A DNA stretch of 9,346 bases, from NCBI GenBank assembly GCA_029248845.1, contig JAQWIO010000010.1, positions 1 through 9,346 of the forward strand, given 5' to 3'. This document shows, piece by piece, positions 1 to 5,658 of the stretch. A program made the position numbers and the translations under genes. Origin of the DNA: Polaribacter sp. (GTDB taxonomy: Bacteria; Bacteroidota; Bacteroidia; Flavobacteriales; Flavobacteriaceae). Every line of letters starts with the position of its first letter. Within the stretch, counting starts at the first letter, position 1. The notes beneath the pieces were generated by a model that saw nothing but the letters and a program-made list of their open reading frames with translations, had not been told where the DNA came from and did no database searches.

Positions 1-26
1 TTCAATTCTTCAATAAAATTTTTCAT
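1..26 (-). CDS. tyrS: Start of a truncated gene, probably tyrosyl-tRNA synthetase
   Basis: Only the first eight codons are inside the window. Reading leftward from ATG at 26-24 gives MKNFIEEL, with no stop before the window edge. This short N-terminus resembles the start of Bacteroidota tyrosyl-tRNA synthetases, which typically open with M-(K/N)-N-F-(V/I)-E-E-L before the family's WRG segment. The enzyme charges tRNA-Tyr with tyrosine in the cytoplasm. A perfect minus-strand TAnnTTTG box lies 21 nt upstream of the ATG, which supports a real gene start here. The gene is divergent from the epimerase gene. The identification rests on eight residues and remembered gene neighbourhood, so it is tentative; the presence of some minus-strand gene start is firmer than its name. 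Confidence 0.55.
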
Positions 27-33
27 TGTATAC

Positions 34-66
34 AGTTTATCAAGTGACAAATATAAGTTTATCAAG
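34..66. repeat. 11-bp direct repeat, two copies phased 22 bp apart
   Basis: AGTTTATCAAG occurs at 34-44 and again, exactly, at 56-66. Start-to-start distance is 22 bp, about two helical turns, so both copies face the same side of the DNA. The copies flank the minus-strand -7 box at 48-55; the right copy overlaps a possible plus-strand box at 54-61. The placement in a divergent promoter suggests an operator for a dimeric regulator, which is inference. Confidence 0.6.
48..55 (-). promoter_or_regulatory. Promoter -7 box for the leftward (tyrS-like) gene
   Basis: On the minus strand these bases read TATATTTG, a perfect match to the Bacteroidota sigma-A -7 consensus TAnnTTTG. The box is 21 nt upstream of the ATG at 26, a normal 5' UTR distance. 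The matching -33 TTTG is weak; the best candidate is a TTTA 21 nt upstream. Confidence 0.5.
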
Positions 67-76
67 CAAAATATAC

Positions 77-84
77 TAAATTCG
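77..84 (+). promoter_or_regulatory. Candidate -7 box for the epimerase gene (one of two candidates)
   Basis: TAAATTCG differs from TAnnTTTG at one base and ends four bases before the epimerase ATG, which would make the mRNA leaderless. A second near-match, TAAGTTTA at 54-61, would give a more usual leader of about 20 nt. The sequence does not decide between them. Confidence 0.25.
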
Positions 85-88
85 TAGT

Positions 89-1096
89 ATGATTTTAGTT
101 ACTGGAGGAACAGGTTTGGTTGGTGCTCATTTATTGTATCAATTGGTTAAGAATAACGAAAAAATACGTGCTATTTATCGTTCAGAAGAGAGAATTGAAA
201 AAGTAAAGGAAGTTTTCTCTTTGTACGATTCAGATATTTCATTGTGTTCTAAAATAGAATGGTTTAAAGCAGATATTACGGATGTTCCTTCAATGATTCC
301 TGCTTTTATTGGAGTCAAAAAAGTATATCATTGTGCAGCCTTTATATCTTTTAATTCTAAAGATTACAGAGAGATGCGAAAAGTAAATATTCATGGAACT
401 GCAATAATTGTCAACCTTTCTGTTGATGCTAATGTTCAAAAGATTTGTTTTGTTAGTTCAATTGCTACTATTGGAAATTCTTTGAGTGGAGATTTATTGA
501 CGGAAGAAAATGAATGGAACTCTCAAGAAGAGAATAGTGGATATTCCATTACTAAATTAGGTGCTGAAATGGAAGTTTGGAGGGCAAGTCAGGAAGGAAT
601 TGATGTGGTGATCGTAAACCCCGGTATTATTTTAGGAGCTGGTTTTTGGACTTCAGGTTCCGGAAAAATATTTACAAAAATTTTTAATGGATTTAAATAT
701 TATACTGAGGGAGTTACGGGTTTTATAGGGGTAAAAGATGTTGTAAAAACAATGGTATTACTAACAGATTCCAGTATTAAAAATGAGCGATTTATTTTAG
801 TTTCTGAAAACAAATCTTTTAAAGAAGTTTTCTTTTTAATTGCAGATAATTTTCATAAAACAAGACCTTATAAGAAAGTGTCTCTATGGCAAACCTCGAT
901 TTTTTGGCGAATTTCTTTGTTGATTTCTACCATTAGCGGCAAAACACCTTTATTAAGTAAATATGCCGCAAAATCAGCAAATACCGTATCTACGTATTCA
1001 GCAAATAAAATTAAAAAGGTACTTAATTTTAAATTTGAGGATATTGAAGAAGTAGTCAAAGATGTTTCAGATAAGTATCCTAGAACCGATTTTTAA
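89..1096 (+). CDS. NAD(P)-dependent epimerase/reductase, extended SDR family
   Basis: This is a 335-residue Rossmann-fold oxidoreductase of the extended short-chain dehydrogenase/reductase type, related to the NAD-dependent epimerase/dehydratase and dihydroflavonol-reductase-like groups. The nucleotide-binding loop GGTGLVG is at residues 6-12, the strand-4 segment HCAAFISF at 81-88, the serine pair FVSS at 121-124, and the catalytic pair Y152 and K156 in YSITK. NPGIILG at 177-183 is the usual post-catalytic strand. The start is fixed because the first strand of the fold begins at residue 2. The C-terminal half (about 190-335) should form the substrate domain. The substrate is not evident: a nucleotide sugar, a sterol-like or an aldehyde substrate are all possible. 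It stands alone on the plus strand, and its last 17 bases overlap the convergent DUF4296 gene. Confidence 0.88.
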   Translation: MILVTGGTGLVGAHLLYQLVKNNEKIRAIYRSEERIEKVKEVFSLYDSDISLCSKIEWFKADITDVPSMIPAFIGVKKVYHCAAFISFNSKDYREMRKVNIHGTAIIVNLSVDANVQKICFVSSIATIGNSLSGDLLTEENEWNSQEENSGYSITKLGAEMEVWRASQEGIDVVIVNPGIILGAGFWTSGSGKIFTKIFNGFKYYTEGVTGFIGVKDVVKTMVLLTDSSIKNERFILVSENKSFKEVFFLIADNFHKTRPYKKVSLWQTSIFWRISLLISTISGKTPLLSKYAAKSANTVSTYSANKIKKVLNFKFEDIEEVVKDVSDKYPRTDF

Positions 1097-1565
1097 TAAA
1101 CTCCTGTTGTCTATTACTATTTTTTTTAAATTTGGATTTTAGAGTGTCTAAAAAAACTTTTGGTTTTTTTAAAGAGTCTAACAATTTTATTTTTTTTAAA
1201 GAATCTTTTCTAGCAGAATCTAGTTTTACTTTTAACTTGTTAAGGGTTTCTTTTCTTTTTTCAAGATTGGTTTTAGCATCGGTAAGTATTTCTTCATATT
1301 CGTCTATTTTAGACATGTAATAATAATTGCTATTTTGAAAGCGGGAACTATCAATATTGTAAACCTCATTCACAAAGGGCATGTAATTAATTTTATTTTG
1401 TTGTTTGTTGTTTTTTATAAACTTCGCAGAAGAAGCAATGTACATTTCTTGAATTAAATGACTCATAGAATCTTTTGGAATTAAGTCTTTCGGCTTTTTA
1501 AAAATTGTATTACTTGTACAAGAAAACAAGATTAATAAAACGAATATGTAGCTGTATTTTTTCAT
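1080..1565 (-). CDS. DUF4296 family lipoprotein
   Basis: This is a 161-residue predicted lipoprotein. The start is placed at the ATG at 1565, because it gives a proper signal peptide: K2, K3, a hydrophobic stretch, then the lipobox LFSC with C16 as the lipidated residue. A longer frame from 1607 would put 14 charged residues ahead of the signal. The DUF4296 hallmarks are visible: KPKDLIPKDSM at 24-34 followed by LIQEMYIA, then DSSRFQNSNYYYMSKIDEYEEIL at about 72-94. Residues 95-150 are Lys/Leu/Asp-rich and probably helical, with a nine-residue near-repeat (DSLKKIKLL, DSLKKPKVF). It is the last gene of the glycosyltransferase-GNAT-pyrC operon, starting one base after the pyrC stop. Function is unknown; an envelope location is inferred from the signal. 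Its 3' end overlaps the epimerase gene by 17 bp. Confidence 0.85.
   Translation of the reverse strand: MKKYSYIFVLLILFSCTSNTIFKKPKDLIPKDSMSHLIQEMYIASSAKFIKNNKQQNKINYMPFVNEVYNIDSSRFQNSNYYYMSKIDEYEEILTDAKTNLEKRKETLNKLKVKLDSARKDSLKKIKLLDSLKKPKVFLDTLKSKFKKNSNRQQEFIKNRF
1164..1206. repeat. 27-nt imperfect tandem repeat in the DUF4296 tail
   Basis: TTTTTTTAAAGAGTCT at 1164-1179 recurs as TTTTTTTAAAGAATCT at 1191-1206, with one mismatch in 16 and a 27-nt period. In the minus-strand reading frame it encodes DSLKKPKVF and DSLKKIKLL, and a looser third unit, LDTLKSK, follows. It looks like an in-frame duplication that lengthened the C-terminal helix. The seven- and eight-base A runs make it prone to slippage. 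Confidence 0.6.
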
Positions 1566-1566
1566 T

Positions 1567-2907
1567 CTATCTCTTAAAAGTAATTCTTTTACCTTTTGTT
1601 TTTTCATTAAAGACCCCTTTATTATACATTAAAGTTCCGTTGACAAAGGTATGAGTTATTGAAGATGAAAAAGTAGTACCTTCAAAAGGAGACCAACCGC
1701 ATTTATAAAGAAGATTGTCTTTAGAAACTGTTTGAGGCTCATTGGTGTTCACCAATACTAAATCAGCATAATAACCTTTCTTTATAAAGCCTCTTTTTTC
1801 AATTTGAAATAATTTTGCAGGATTATGACTCATTTTTTCAACTGCTTTTTCAATAGAAATCACACCCTCCTTTACTTTTTCTAAAACTGCAATTACAGCA
1901 TGCTGTACAAGAGGGCCACCACTTGGGGCTTTTGTATATACATTGTTTTTTTCTTCCAGGGTATGTGGCGCATGGTCTGTAGCTAAGACATCAATTCTGT
2001 CATCTAAAAGCGCTTCCCATAAACCGTGTCTGTCTTTTTCTGTTTTTACAGCAGGATTCCACTTAATATGTGTTCCCTTCTTTTCATAATCTTTGTCAGA
2101 AAACCACAAATGATGAATACATACTTCTGCAGTAATTTGTTTTTCTTCTATAGGAATATCGTTTCTAAAAAGCGCAGTTTCTTTGGCAGTTGATAAATGG
2201 AAAACATGCAATCTTGCGCCAGTTTTTTTAGCGAGTTCAATTGCTTTTGAAGATGATAAATAACAGGCTTCTTCGCTTCTAATGATAGGGTGATATTTTA
2301 TAGGAATAGTCTCTCCGTATTTTTCTGTAAATTCTTTTGTGTTTTTTTTAATGGTTGCTTCATCTTCACAATGAACAGAAATAATCATTTTTGTCGAAGA
2401 GAAGATTTTCTCTAAAACAGCTTCATTGTCAACCAACATATTTCCCGTAGAGGAGCCTAAAAACAATTTAATTCCGGCAACTTTTTTTGGGTCTGTTTTC
2501 AATAACTCTTCCAAATTATCATTAGTACCCCCAAACATAAACGAATAGTTTGCATAAGACTCTTTGGCTGCGATTTTAAACTTATCTTCTAATAAATTTT
2601 GAGTTGTAGCTTGCGGAACTGTATTTGGCATTTCTATAAAAGTAGTAATTCCGCCAGCGATAGCAGCTTTGCTTTCTGAAGCAATATTTGCTTTGTGTGT
2701 TAAACCGGGTTCTCTAAAATGTACTTGATCATCAATAAAACCAGGAATTAAATAAGCCCCTTTTGCGTCAATTAGTTGTGTTTTTTTTGTTGCTTTTATG
2801 TCTGATGATATTTCTTTTATCATTTCGTTTTCAATAAGTACATCTCCTAAAAAGGTGGTGTTCTCATTTACTATTTTTGCATTTTTTATTAATGTTAATT
2901 TTGCCAT
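1567..2907 (-). CDS. pyrC: Dihydroorotase
   Basis: This 446-residue amidohydrolase interconverts carbamoyl-aspartate and dihydroorotate, the third step of pyrimidine synthesis, in the cytoplasm. Diagnostic segments in order are DDQVHFREPGLTH at 59-71, MPNT at 93-96, GIKLFLGSSTG at 145-155 (K147), SVHCEDE at 178-184 (H179), FHLST at 236-240 (H237), EVCIHHLWFS at 261-270, KWNPA at 282-286, ATDHAPH at 309-315 (D311), SGGPLVQH at 329-336, and GWSPFEG at 404-410. The first position of the usual HxH metal pair is glutamine (Q61), with H63 retained. This is the form I know from Bacteroidota enzymes, including one crystallised from Porphyromonas, so it does not imply loss of activity. Length and both termini fit the family. 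It sits 7 nt after the GNAT gene and 1 nt before the DUF4296 lipoprotein. Confidence 0.95.
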   Translation of the reverse strand: MAKLTLIKNAKIVNENTTFLGDVLIENEMIKEISSDIKATKKTQLIDAKGAYLIPGFIDDQVHFREPGLTHKANIASESKAAIAGGITTFIEMPNTVPQATTQNLLEDKFKIAAKESYANYSFMFGGTNDNLEELLKTDPKKVAGIKLFLGSSTGNMLVDNEAVLEKIFSSTKMIISVHCEDEATIKKNTKEFTEKYGETIPIKYHPIIRSEEACYLSSSKAIELAKKTGARLHVFHLSTAKETALFRNDIPIEEKQITAEVCIHHLWFSDKDYEKKGTHIKWNPAVKTEKDRHGLWEALLDDRIDVLATDHAPHTLEEKNNVYTKAPSGGPLVQHAVIAVLEKVKEGVISIEKAVEKMSHNPAKLFQIEKRGFIKKGYYADLVLVNTNEPQTVSKDNLLYKCGWSPFEGTTFSSSITHTFVNGTLMYNKGVFNEKTKGKRITFKR

Positions 2908-2914
2908 TTTATTC

Positions 2915-3376
2915 TTAAATATCTATTCTCATATTAACTAAACTCTTTGTAAATCCGAAGCGTTCGTATGCTTTCATTGCCCTCACATTACTGTCATACA
3001 CATCTAATCTTAATTCTTTGAGGTTTTTTTCTTTTGCCCAAACTTTTAAGGTTTCTAAAATTAGTCCACTAATTTTTTGACCTCTGAACTGTTCCTTTAC
3101 ATACATAAAACCAATATATCCATGTTGAGGATTTTTATGATAGTGCTTAGAGTTTTCAATTCTTACATAACCAGAAGCGACTAATTCTTTCTTGAAGGCG
3201 GCAACTATTAAATGAATATGTTTGCTTATAATCATTTCAGGGATATTGTAATAAAACAATGAGCCTTTACTTAAAAAAGGATCTAATGGTCTTTCTGCTT
3301 TTATCATTCCTTGTTCAAATTCTAACAGTGTTTCAAGATCATTTAAAGTAGCTGATCTAATACAGAGTTCACTCAT
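2915..3376 (-). CDS. GNAT family N-acetyltransferase
   Basis: This 153-residue single-domain protein has the Gcn5-related acetyltransferase fold. The acetyl-CoA site is motif A: strand 4 GYIGFMYV at 86-93, then the pyrophosphate loop Q96-F-R-G-Q-K-I-S-G leading into a helix. The Q/RxxGxG/A pattern is slightly degenerate at its last glycine. Motif B follows as LRLDVYDSNVRAMKAYERFGF at 122-142, with N130 and Y137 in the typical positions. The acceptor cannot be told from sequence; small-molecule amines or protein N-termini are common for such proteins. It lies between the polyprenol-phosphate mannosyltransferase and pyrC with gaps of 6 and 7 nt, so it is co-transcribed with both. There is no clear Shine-Dalgarno sequence. 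Confidence 0.9.
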   Translation of the reverse strand: MSELCIRSATLNDLETLLEFEQGMIKAERPLDPFLSKGSLFYYNIPEMIISKHIHLIVAAFKKELVASGYVRIENSKHYHKNPQHGYIGFMYVKEQFRGQKISGLILETLKVWAKEKNLKELRLDVYDSNVRAMKAYERFGFTKSLVNMRIDI

Positions 3377-3382
3377 AATAAT

Positions 3383-4105
3383 CTATTTTGGCAACCCTTT
3401 TAATTTCATTTTTATCACTCCGAATAAGGCTTCAGAAACTATATTTTTACTCATTTTAGAAGTTCCAATGACTCTATCTGTAAAAATGACAGATACTTCT
3501 TTGATACTAAAACCATGTTTCCATGCTTTAAATTTCATTTCTATTTGAAAAGCGTATCCGACAAATTTTATTTTTTCTAATTCCATTGTTTCTAGCACTT
3601 CTCTTTTCCAACACACAAAGCCTGCAGTGGTATCAAAAACAGGAATTCTAGTTATGAAGCGCACATATTTAGAGGCAAAGTATGAAAGCAATAACCTTTT
3701 TATATCCCAATTAACAACGTTTACTTGATTGTTTAAATATCTAGAGCCAACAGAAACATCTCCACCTTCATTTTTGCAAGCACTGTATAAGCGAGTCAAA
3801 TCTTTTGGATCGTGAGAGAAGTCAGCGTCCATTTCTATAACATAATCATACTTTTTTGCAATTGCCCATTTAAAACCATGGATATAGGCTGTTCCTAAAC
3901 CGCTTTTGCCTTCTCTTTTTTCTAAAAAAAGACGATCAGGAAACTCTAAAATTAAGGCTTCTACTATTTTCGAGGTTTCATCGGGTGAGTTGTCATCGAC
4001 AACCAAAATATGAAACTCTTTTTTTTGGTTAAAAGTAACCCTAACGATAGCTTCTATATTTTCTTTTTCGTTATAGGTAGGAATAATGACTAACGCGTCT
4101 GACAT
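3383..4105 (-). CDS. Polyprenol monophosphomannose synthase (GT2, DPM1-like)
   Basis: This 240-residue GT-A glycosyltransferase probably moves mannose from GDP-mannose to polyprenyl phosphate, making a lipid-linked donor used on the outer face of the inner membrane. The GT2 signatures are PTYNEKENI at 9-17, LVVDDNSPDET at 34-44, the metal/nucleotide site EMDADFSHDP at 91-100 with D93 and D95, GSRYL at 120-124, FDTTAGFVCWKREVL at 157-171, and DRVIGTSKMS at 210-219, the acceptor-side motif of Dpm1-type enzymes. It lacks the C-terminal transmembrane helices of GtrB/ArnC-like relatives, matching the short soluble Dpm1 form. It is the first gene of the leftward operon and has a perfect -7 box 26 nt upstream. 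In Bacteroidota such a donor could feed protein O-mannosylation or envelope glycan synthesis. Another sugar donor is possible. Confidence 0.88.
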   Translation of the reverse strand: MSDALVIIPTYNEKENIEAIVRVTFNQKKEFHILVVDDNSPDETSKIVEALILEFPDRLFLEKREGKSGLGTAYIHGFKWAIAKKYDYVIEMDADFSHDPKDLTRLYSACKNEGGDVSVGSRYLNNQVNVVNWDIKRLLLSYFASKYVRFITRIPVFDTTAGFVCWKREVLETMELEKIKFVGYAFQIEMKFKAWKHGFSIKEVSVIFTDRVIGTSKMSKNIVSEALFGVIKMKLKGLPK

Positions 4106-4131
4106 AAATTAATTTTCATGTGGTAAGAAGG

Positions 4132-4139
4132 CAAATATA
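4132..4139 (-). promoter_or_regulatory. Promoter -7 box for the glycosyltransferase-GNAT-pyrC-DUF4296 operon
   Basis: The minus strand reads TATATTTG followed by C, a perfect TAnnTTTG and the commonest flavobacterial context. It lies 26 nt upstream of the glycosyltransferase ATG at 4105, in the short divergent spacer. No convincing -33 TTTG is seen at the expected distance. Confidence 0.6.
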
Positions 4140-4153
4140 CATTATTTAATTAC

Positions 4154-4161
4154 TAATTTTG
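4154..4161 (+). promoter_or_regulatory. Promoter -7 box for the DUF4271-hemD operon
   Basis: TAATTTTG is a perfect TAnnTTTG on the plus strand, 26 nt upstream of the GTG at 4188. It also rules out the GTG at 4161 as a start, because that codon's G is the last base of the box and transcription would begin after it. The -33 element is weak. Confidence 0.55.
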
Positions 4162-4187
4162 TGTTAATCTTATCAAAACAAATAAAC

Positions 4188-4829
4188 GTGCAAGCAATAG
4201 AAAAAACTGTAATTGATACTAATTGGATTACCCTTTTATTCACATTTTTGCTTGCTTGTGTTTTTCTGTTAAAAGGCTTAAGTGCTTCAAAATTAAAAGG
4301 AAATGTATCCTCTTTCATGAATTATGGTTTTATTGAAAAAGAAGTAGAGGATATTAGCACCTTTTTCAACTTATTTCAGAGTGTAATTTTCATTTTTTCG
4401 ATGCTAGTTTTATCATTATTATTGTATAAGGTTAGTCTATTTTATTCTGTTTTTGAAGTATTCGGTTTTTACACTTATTTTAAGATCTTTGGAGGTGTTT
4501 TTTCTTATTTTTCAATTAAATGGGTACTAGAATTTTCACTTTCACTTTTATTTAAAATCAATAATCAGGTAAAATTCTTTTTAGTTTCCAAGTCAATTTA
4601 TCTGTATTCCGTTACATTTTTTTTACTGTTACCCCTTGTTTTATCTCACTATTCGCAATTAAAGACGATTTTTTTAATCTATTTTTCAATTTCAATATTT
4701 TTGATTCGTTTCATAGTGCATTTGTTCAGTAATAAAAAGCTGGTTTTTAATAAGTTATTTTATTTTATTTTGTACCTTTGCACCTTAGAAATAGCCCCGC
4801 TATTTATACTTTTTAAATTGATGTTTTAA
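4188..4829 (+). CDS. DUF4271 family integral membrane protein
   Basis: This is a polytopic inner-membrane protein of 213 residues from the GTG at 4188. That start is preferred over the in-frame GTG at 4161, which overlaps the -7 box, and it restores the usual N-terminus QAIEKTVIDTNWITLL. Hydrophobic stretches at about 14-28, 62-80, 83-106 (broken), 137-152, 159-178 and 190-212 suggest five or six membrane segments. The family hallmark is YLCTLEIAPLFILFK at 196-210; DUF4271 members usually end with YLCTLEI-P-L and a short lysine-containing tail. The function is unknown. It is followed after 17 nt by hemD, an arrangement I recall as conserved in Flavobacteriaceae, which hints at a link to haem or membrane redox biology, but the sequence shows no cofactor motif. 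It is divergent from the glycosyltransferase operon. Confidence 0.85.
   Translation: MQAIEKTVIDTNWITLLFTFLLACVFLLKGLSASKLKGNVSSFMNYGFIEKEVEDISTFFNLFQSVIFIFSMLVLSLLLYKVSLFYSVFEVFGFYTYFKIFGGVFSYFSIKWVLEFSLSLLFKINNQVKFFLVSKSIYLYSVTFFLLLPLVLSHYSQLKTIFLIYFSISIFLIRFIVHLFSNKKLVFNKLFYFILYLCTLEIAPLFILFKLMF
4773..4780 (+). promoter_or_regulatory. Possible internal promoter for hemD, inside DUF4271
   Basis: TACCTTTG, followed by CACC, is a perfect TAnnTTTG with the preferred trailing C, 66 nt upstream of the hemD ATG. It lies in frame over codons for Y-L-C of the DUF4271 motif YLCTLE, so protein conservation alone could explain it. A TTTA 23 nt upstream is a poor -33. Confidence 0.35.
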
Positions 4830-4846
4830 CTAGAAAAAGAATACCG

Positions 4847-5593
4847 ATGAAAGTGAAAACGATTTTAGTCTCTCAACCAAAACCAAAGACAGAGACATCC
4901 CCTTATTTTGACTTGTCTGATAAACAAAAAGTTAAGATTGATTTTAGGCCTTTTATTCATGTTGAAGGCATAACAGTAAAAGAAGTAAGAGGAGAAAAAG
5001 TTGATTTAAATAATTTTACCGCTATTATTTTAACAAGTAGAAATGCTGTAGATCATTTTTTTAGAATTGCAGAAGAAATGCGTTTTAAAGTGCCAGATTC
5101 AATGAAGTATTTTTGTCAGTCTGAAGCGGTGGCCTATTATTTACAGAAGTATGTGGTTTATAGAAAACGTAAAATTTATGTTGGTGCTAGAACTTTTCCT
5201 GATTTGACAAAATTAATTAAGAAGCATAAATCTGAAAATTTTCTATTACCAAGCTCAGACAAATTAAAACCTCTAATTCCTCAAGAATTAGATAAGTTAG
5301 TAATAAAATGGACTCGTTTAGATCTATATAGGACTGTGGTGAGCGATTTGTCTGATTTAGAAAATGTATTTTATGACATTTTGGTCTTTTTTAGTCCATC
5401 AGGAATAGAATCACTGCTAAAGAATTTTCCTAATTTTCAGCAGAAAGAAACAAGAATTGCAGTTTTTGGAAATTCTACAGTTAGAGCAGCAACCGAGGCT
5501 GGTTTAAAGTGTGATATCACTGCCCCAACTCCAGAAACACCGTCAATGACCATGGCCTTAGATAAGTATATTAAATTTGTGAATAAAAAATAA
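4847..5593 (+). CDS. hemD: Uroporphyrinogen-III synthase family protein
   Basis: This 248-residue protein matches the flavobacterial HemD-like family. Uroporphyrinogen-III synthase cyclises hydroxymethylbilane with inversion of ring D, the branch point to haem, sirohaem and cobalamin. The two-lobed fold is visible: lobe 1 with ILTSRNAVDHFF at 61-72, then YFCQSEAVAYYLQKY at 88-102 and IYVGARTF at 110-117; lobe 2 with VFFSPSGIESLLKNFP at 180-195, IAVFGNSTVRAATEAGL at 204-220, and the terminal PTPETPSMTMAL at 227-238, a HemD-type signature region. HemD sequences are very divergent, so activity is inferred from fold motifs. The start is the ATG 17 nt after the DUF4271 stop. No other haem gene is beside it. 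It may be transcribed with DUF4271 and also from a box inside that gene. A strong terminator follows. Confidence 0.85.
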   Translation: MKVKTILVSQPKPKTETSPYFDLSDKQKVKIDFRPFIHVEGITVKEVRGEKVDLNNFTAIILTSRNAVDHFFRIAEEMRFKVPDSMKYFCQSEAVAYYLQKYVVYRKRKIYVGARTFPDLTKLIKKHKSENFLLPSSDKLKPLIPQELDKLVIKWTRLDLYRTVVSDLSDLENVFYDILVFFSPSGIESLLKNFPNFQQKETRIAVFGNSTVRAATEAGLKCDITAPTPETPSMTMALDKYIKFVNKK

Positions 5594-5626
5594 TTTTTTT
5601 TGAATCAGATATAAAAAGATACAAAG

Positions 5627-5658
5627 AAACCGGACACAATAAGTGTTCGGTTTTTTTT
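5627..5658 (+). terminator. Rho-independent terminator of hemD, partly bidirectional
   Basis: AAACCGGACAC (5627-5637), loop AATAA, and GTGTTCGGTTT (5643-5653) form an 11-bp stem with one G-T wobble, followed by an eight-T run at 5651-5658. On the plus strand it ends the hemD transcript 34 nt after its stop. On the minus strand the same hairpin lies just past the radA stop (its TAA uses the end of the T run) and is followed by a weaker TTTCTTTG, so it probably serves both converging genes. Confidence 0.88.

Noticed and set aside
868..1059. Minus-strand open frame of 63 codons opposite the epimerase gene
   Set aside because: It lies wholly inside a well-supported coding sequence on the other strand and shows no recognisable motif or promoter.
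1132..1320. Plus-strand open frame of 62 codons, rich in F and S
   Set aside because: It is the antisense image of the Lys/Leu-rich DUF4296 tail; poly-A codons read backwards give poly-F.
1566..1607. Upstream start adding 14 residues to the DUF4296 protein
   Set aside because: The extension is highly charged, overlaps pyrC, and would bury the lipoprotein signal peptide; the ATG at 1565 gives a proper lipobox.
2716..2733. Inactive dihydroorotase because of the missing histidine
   Set aside because: The Q-V-H form is normal for Bacteroidota enzymes and the remaining ligands are intact.
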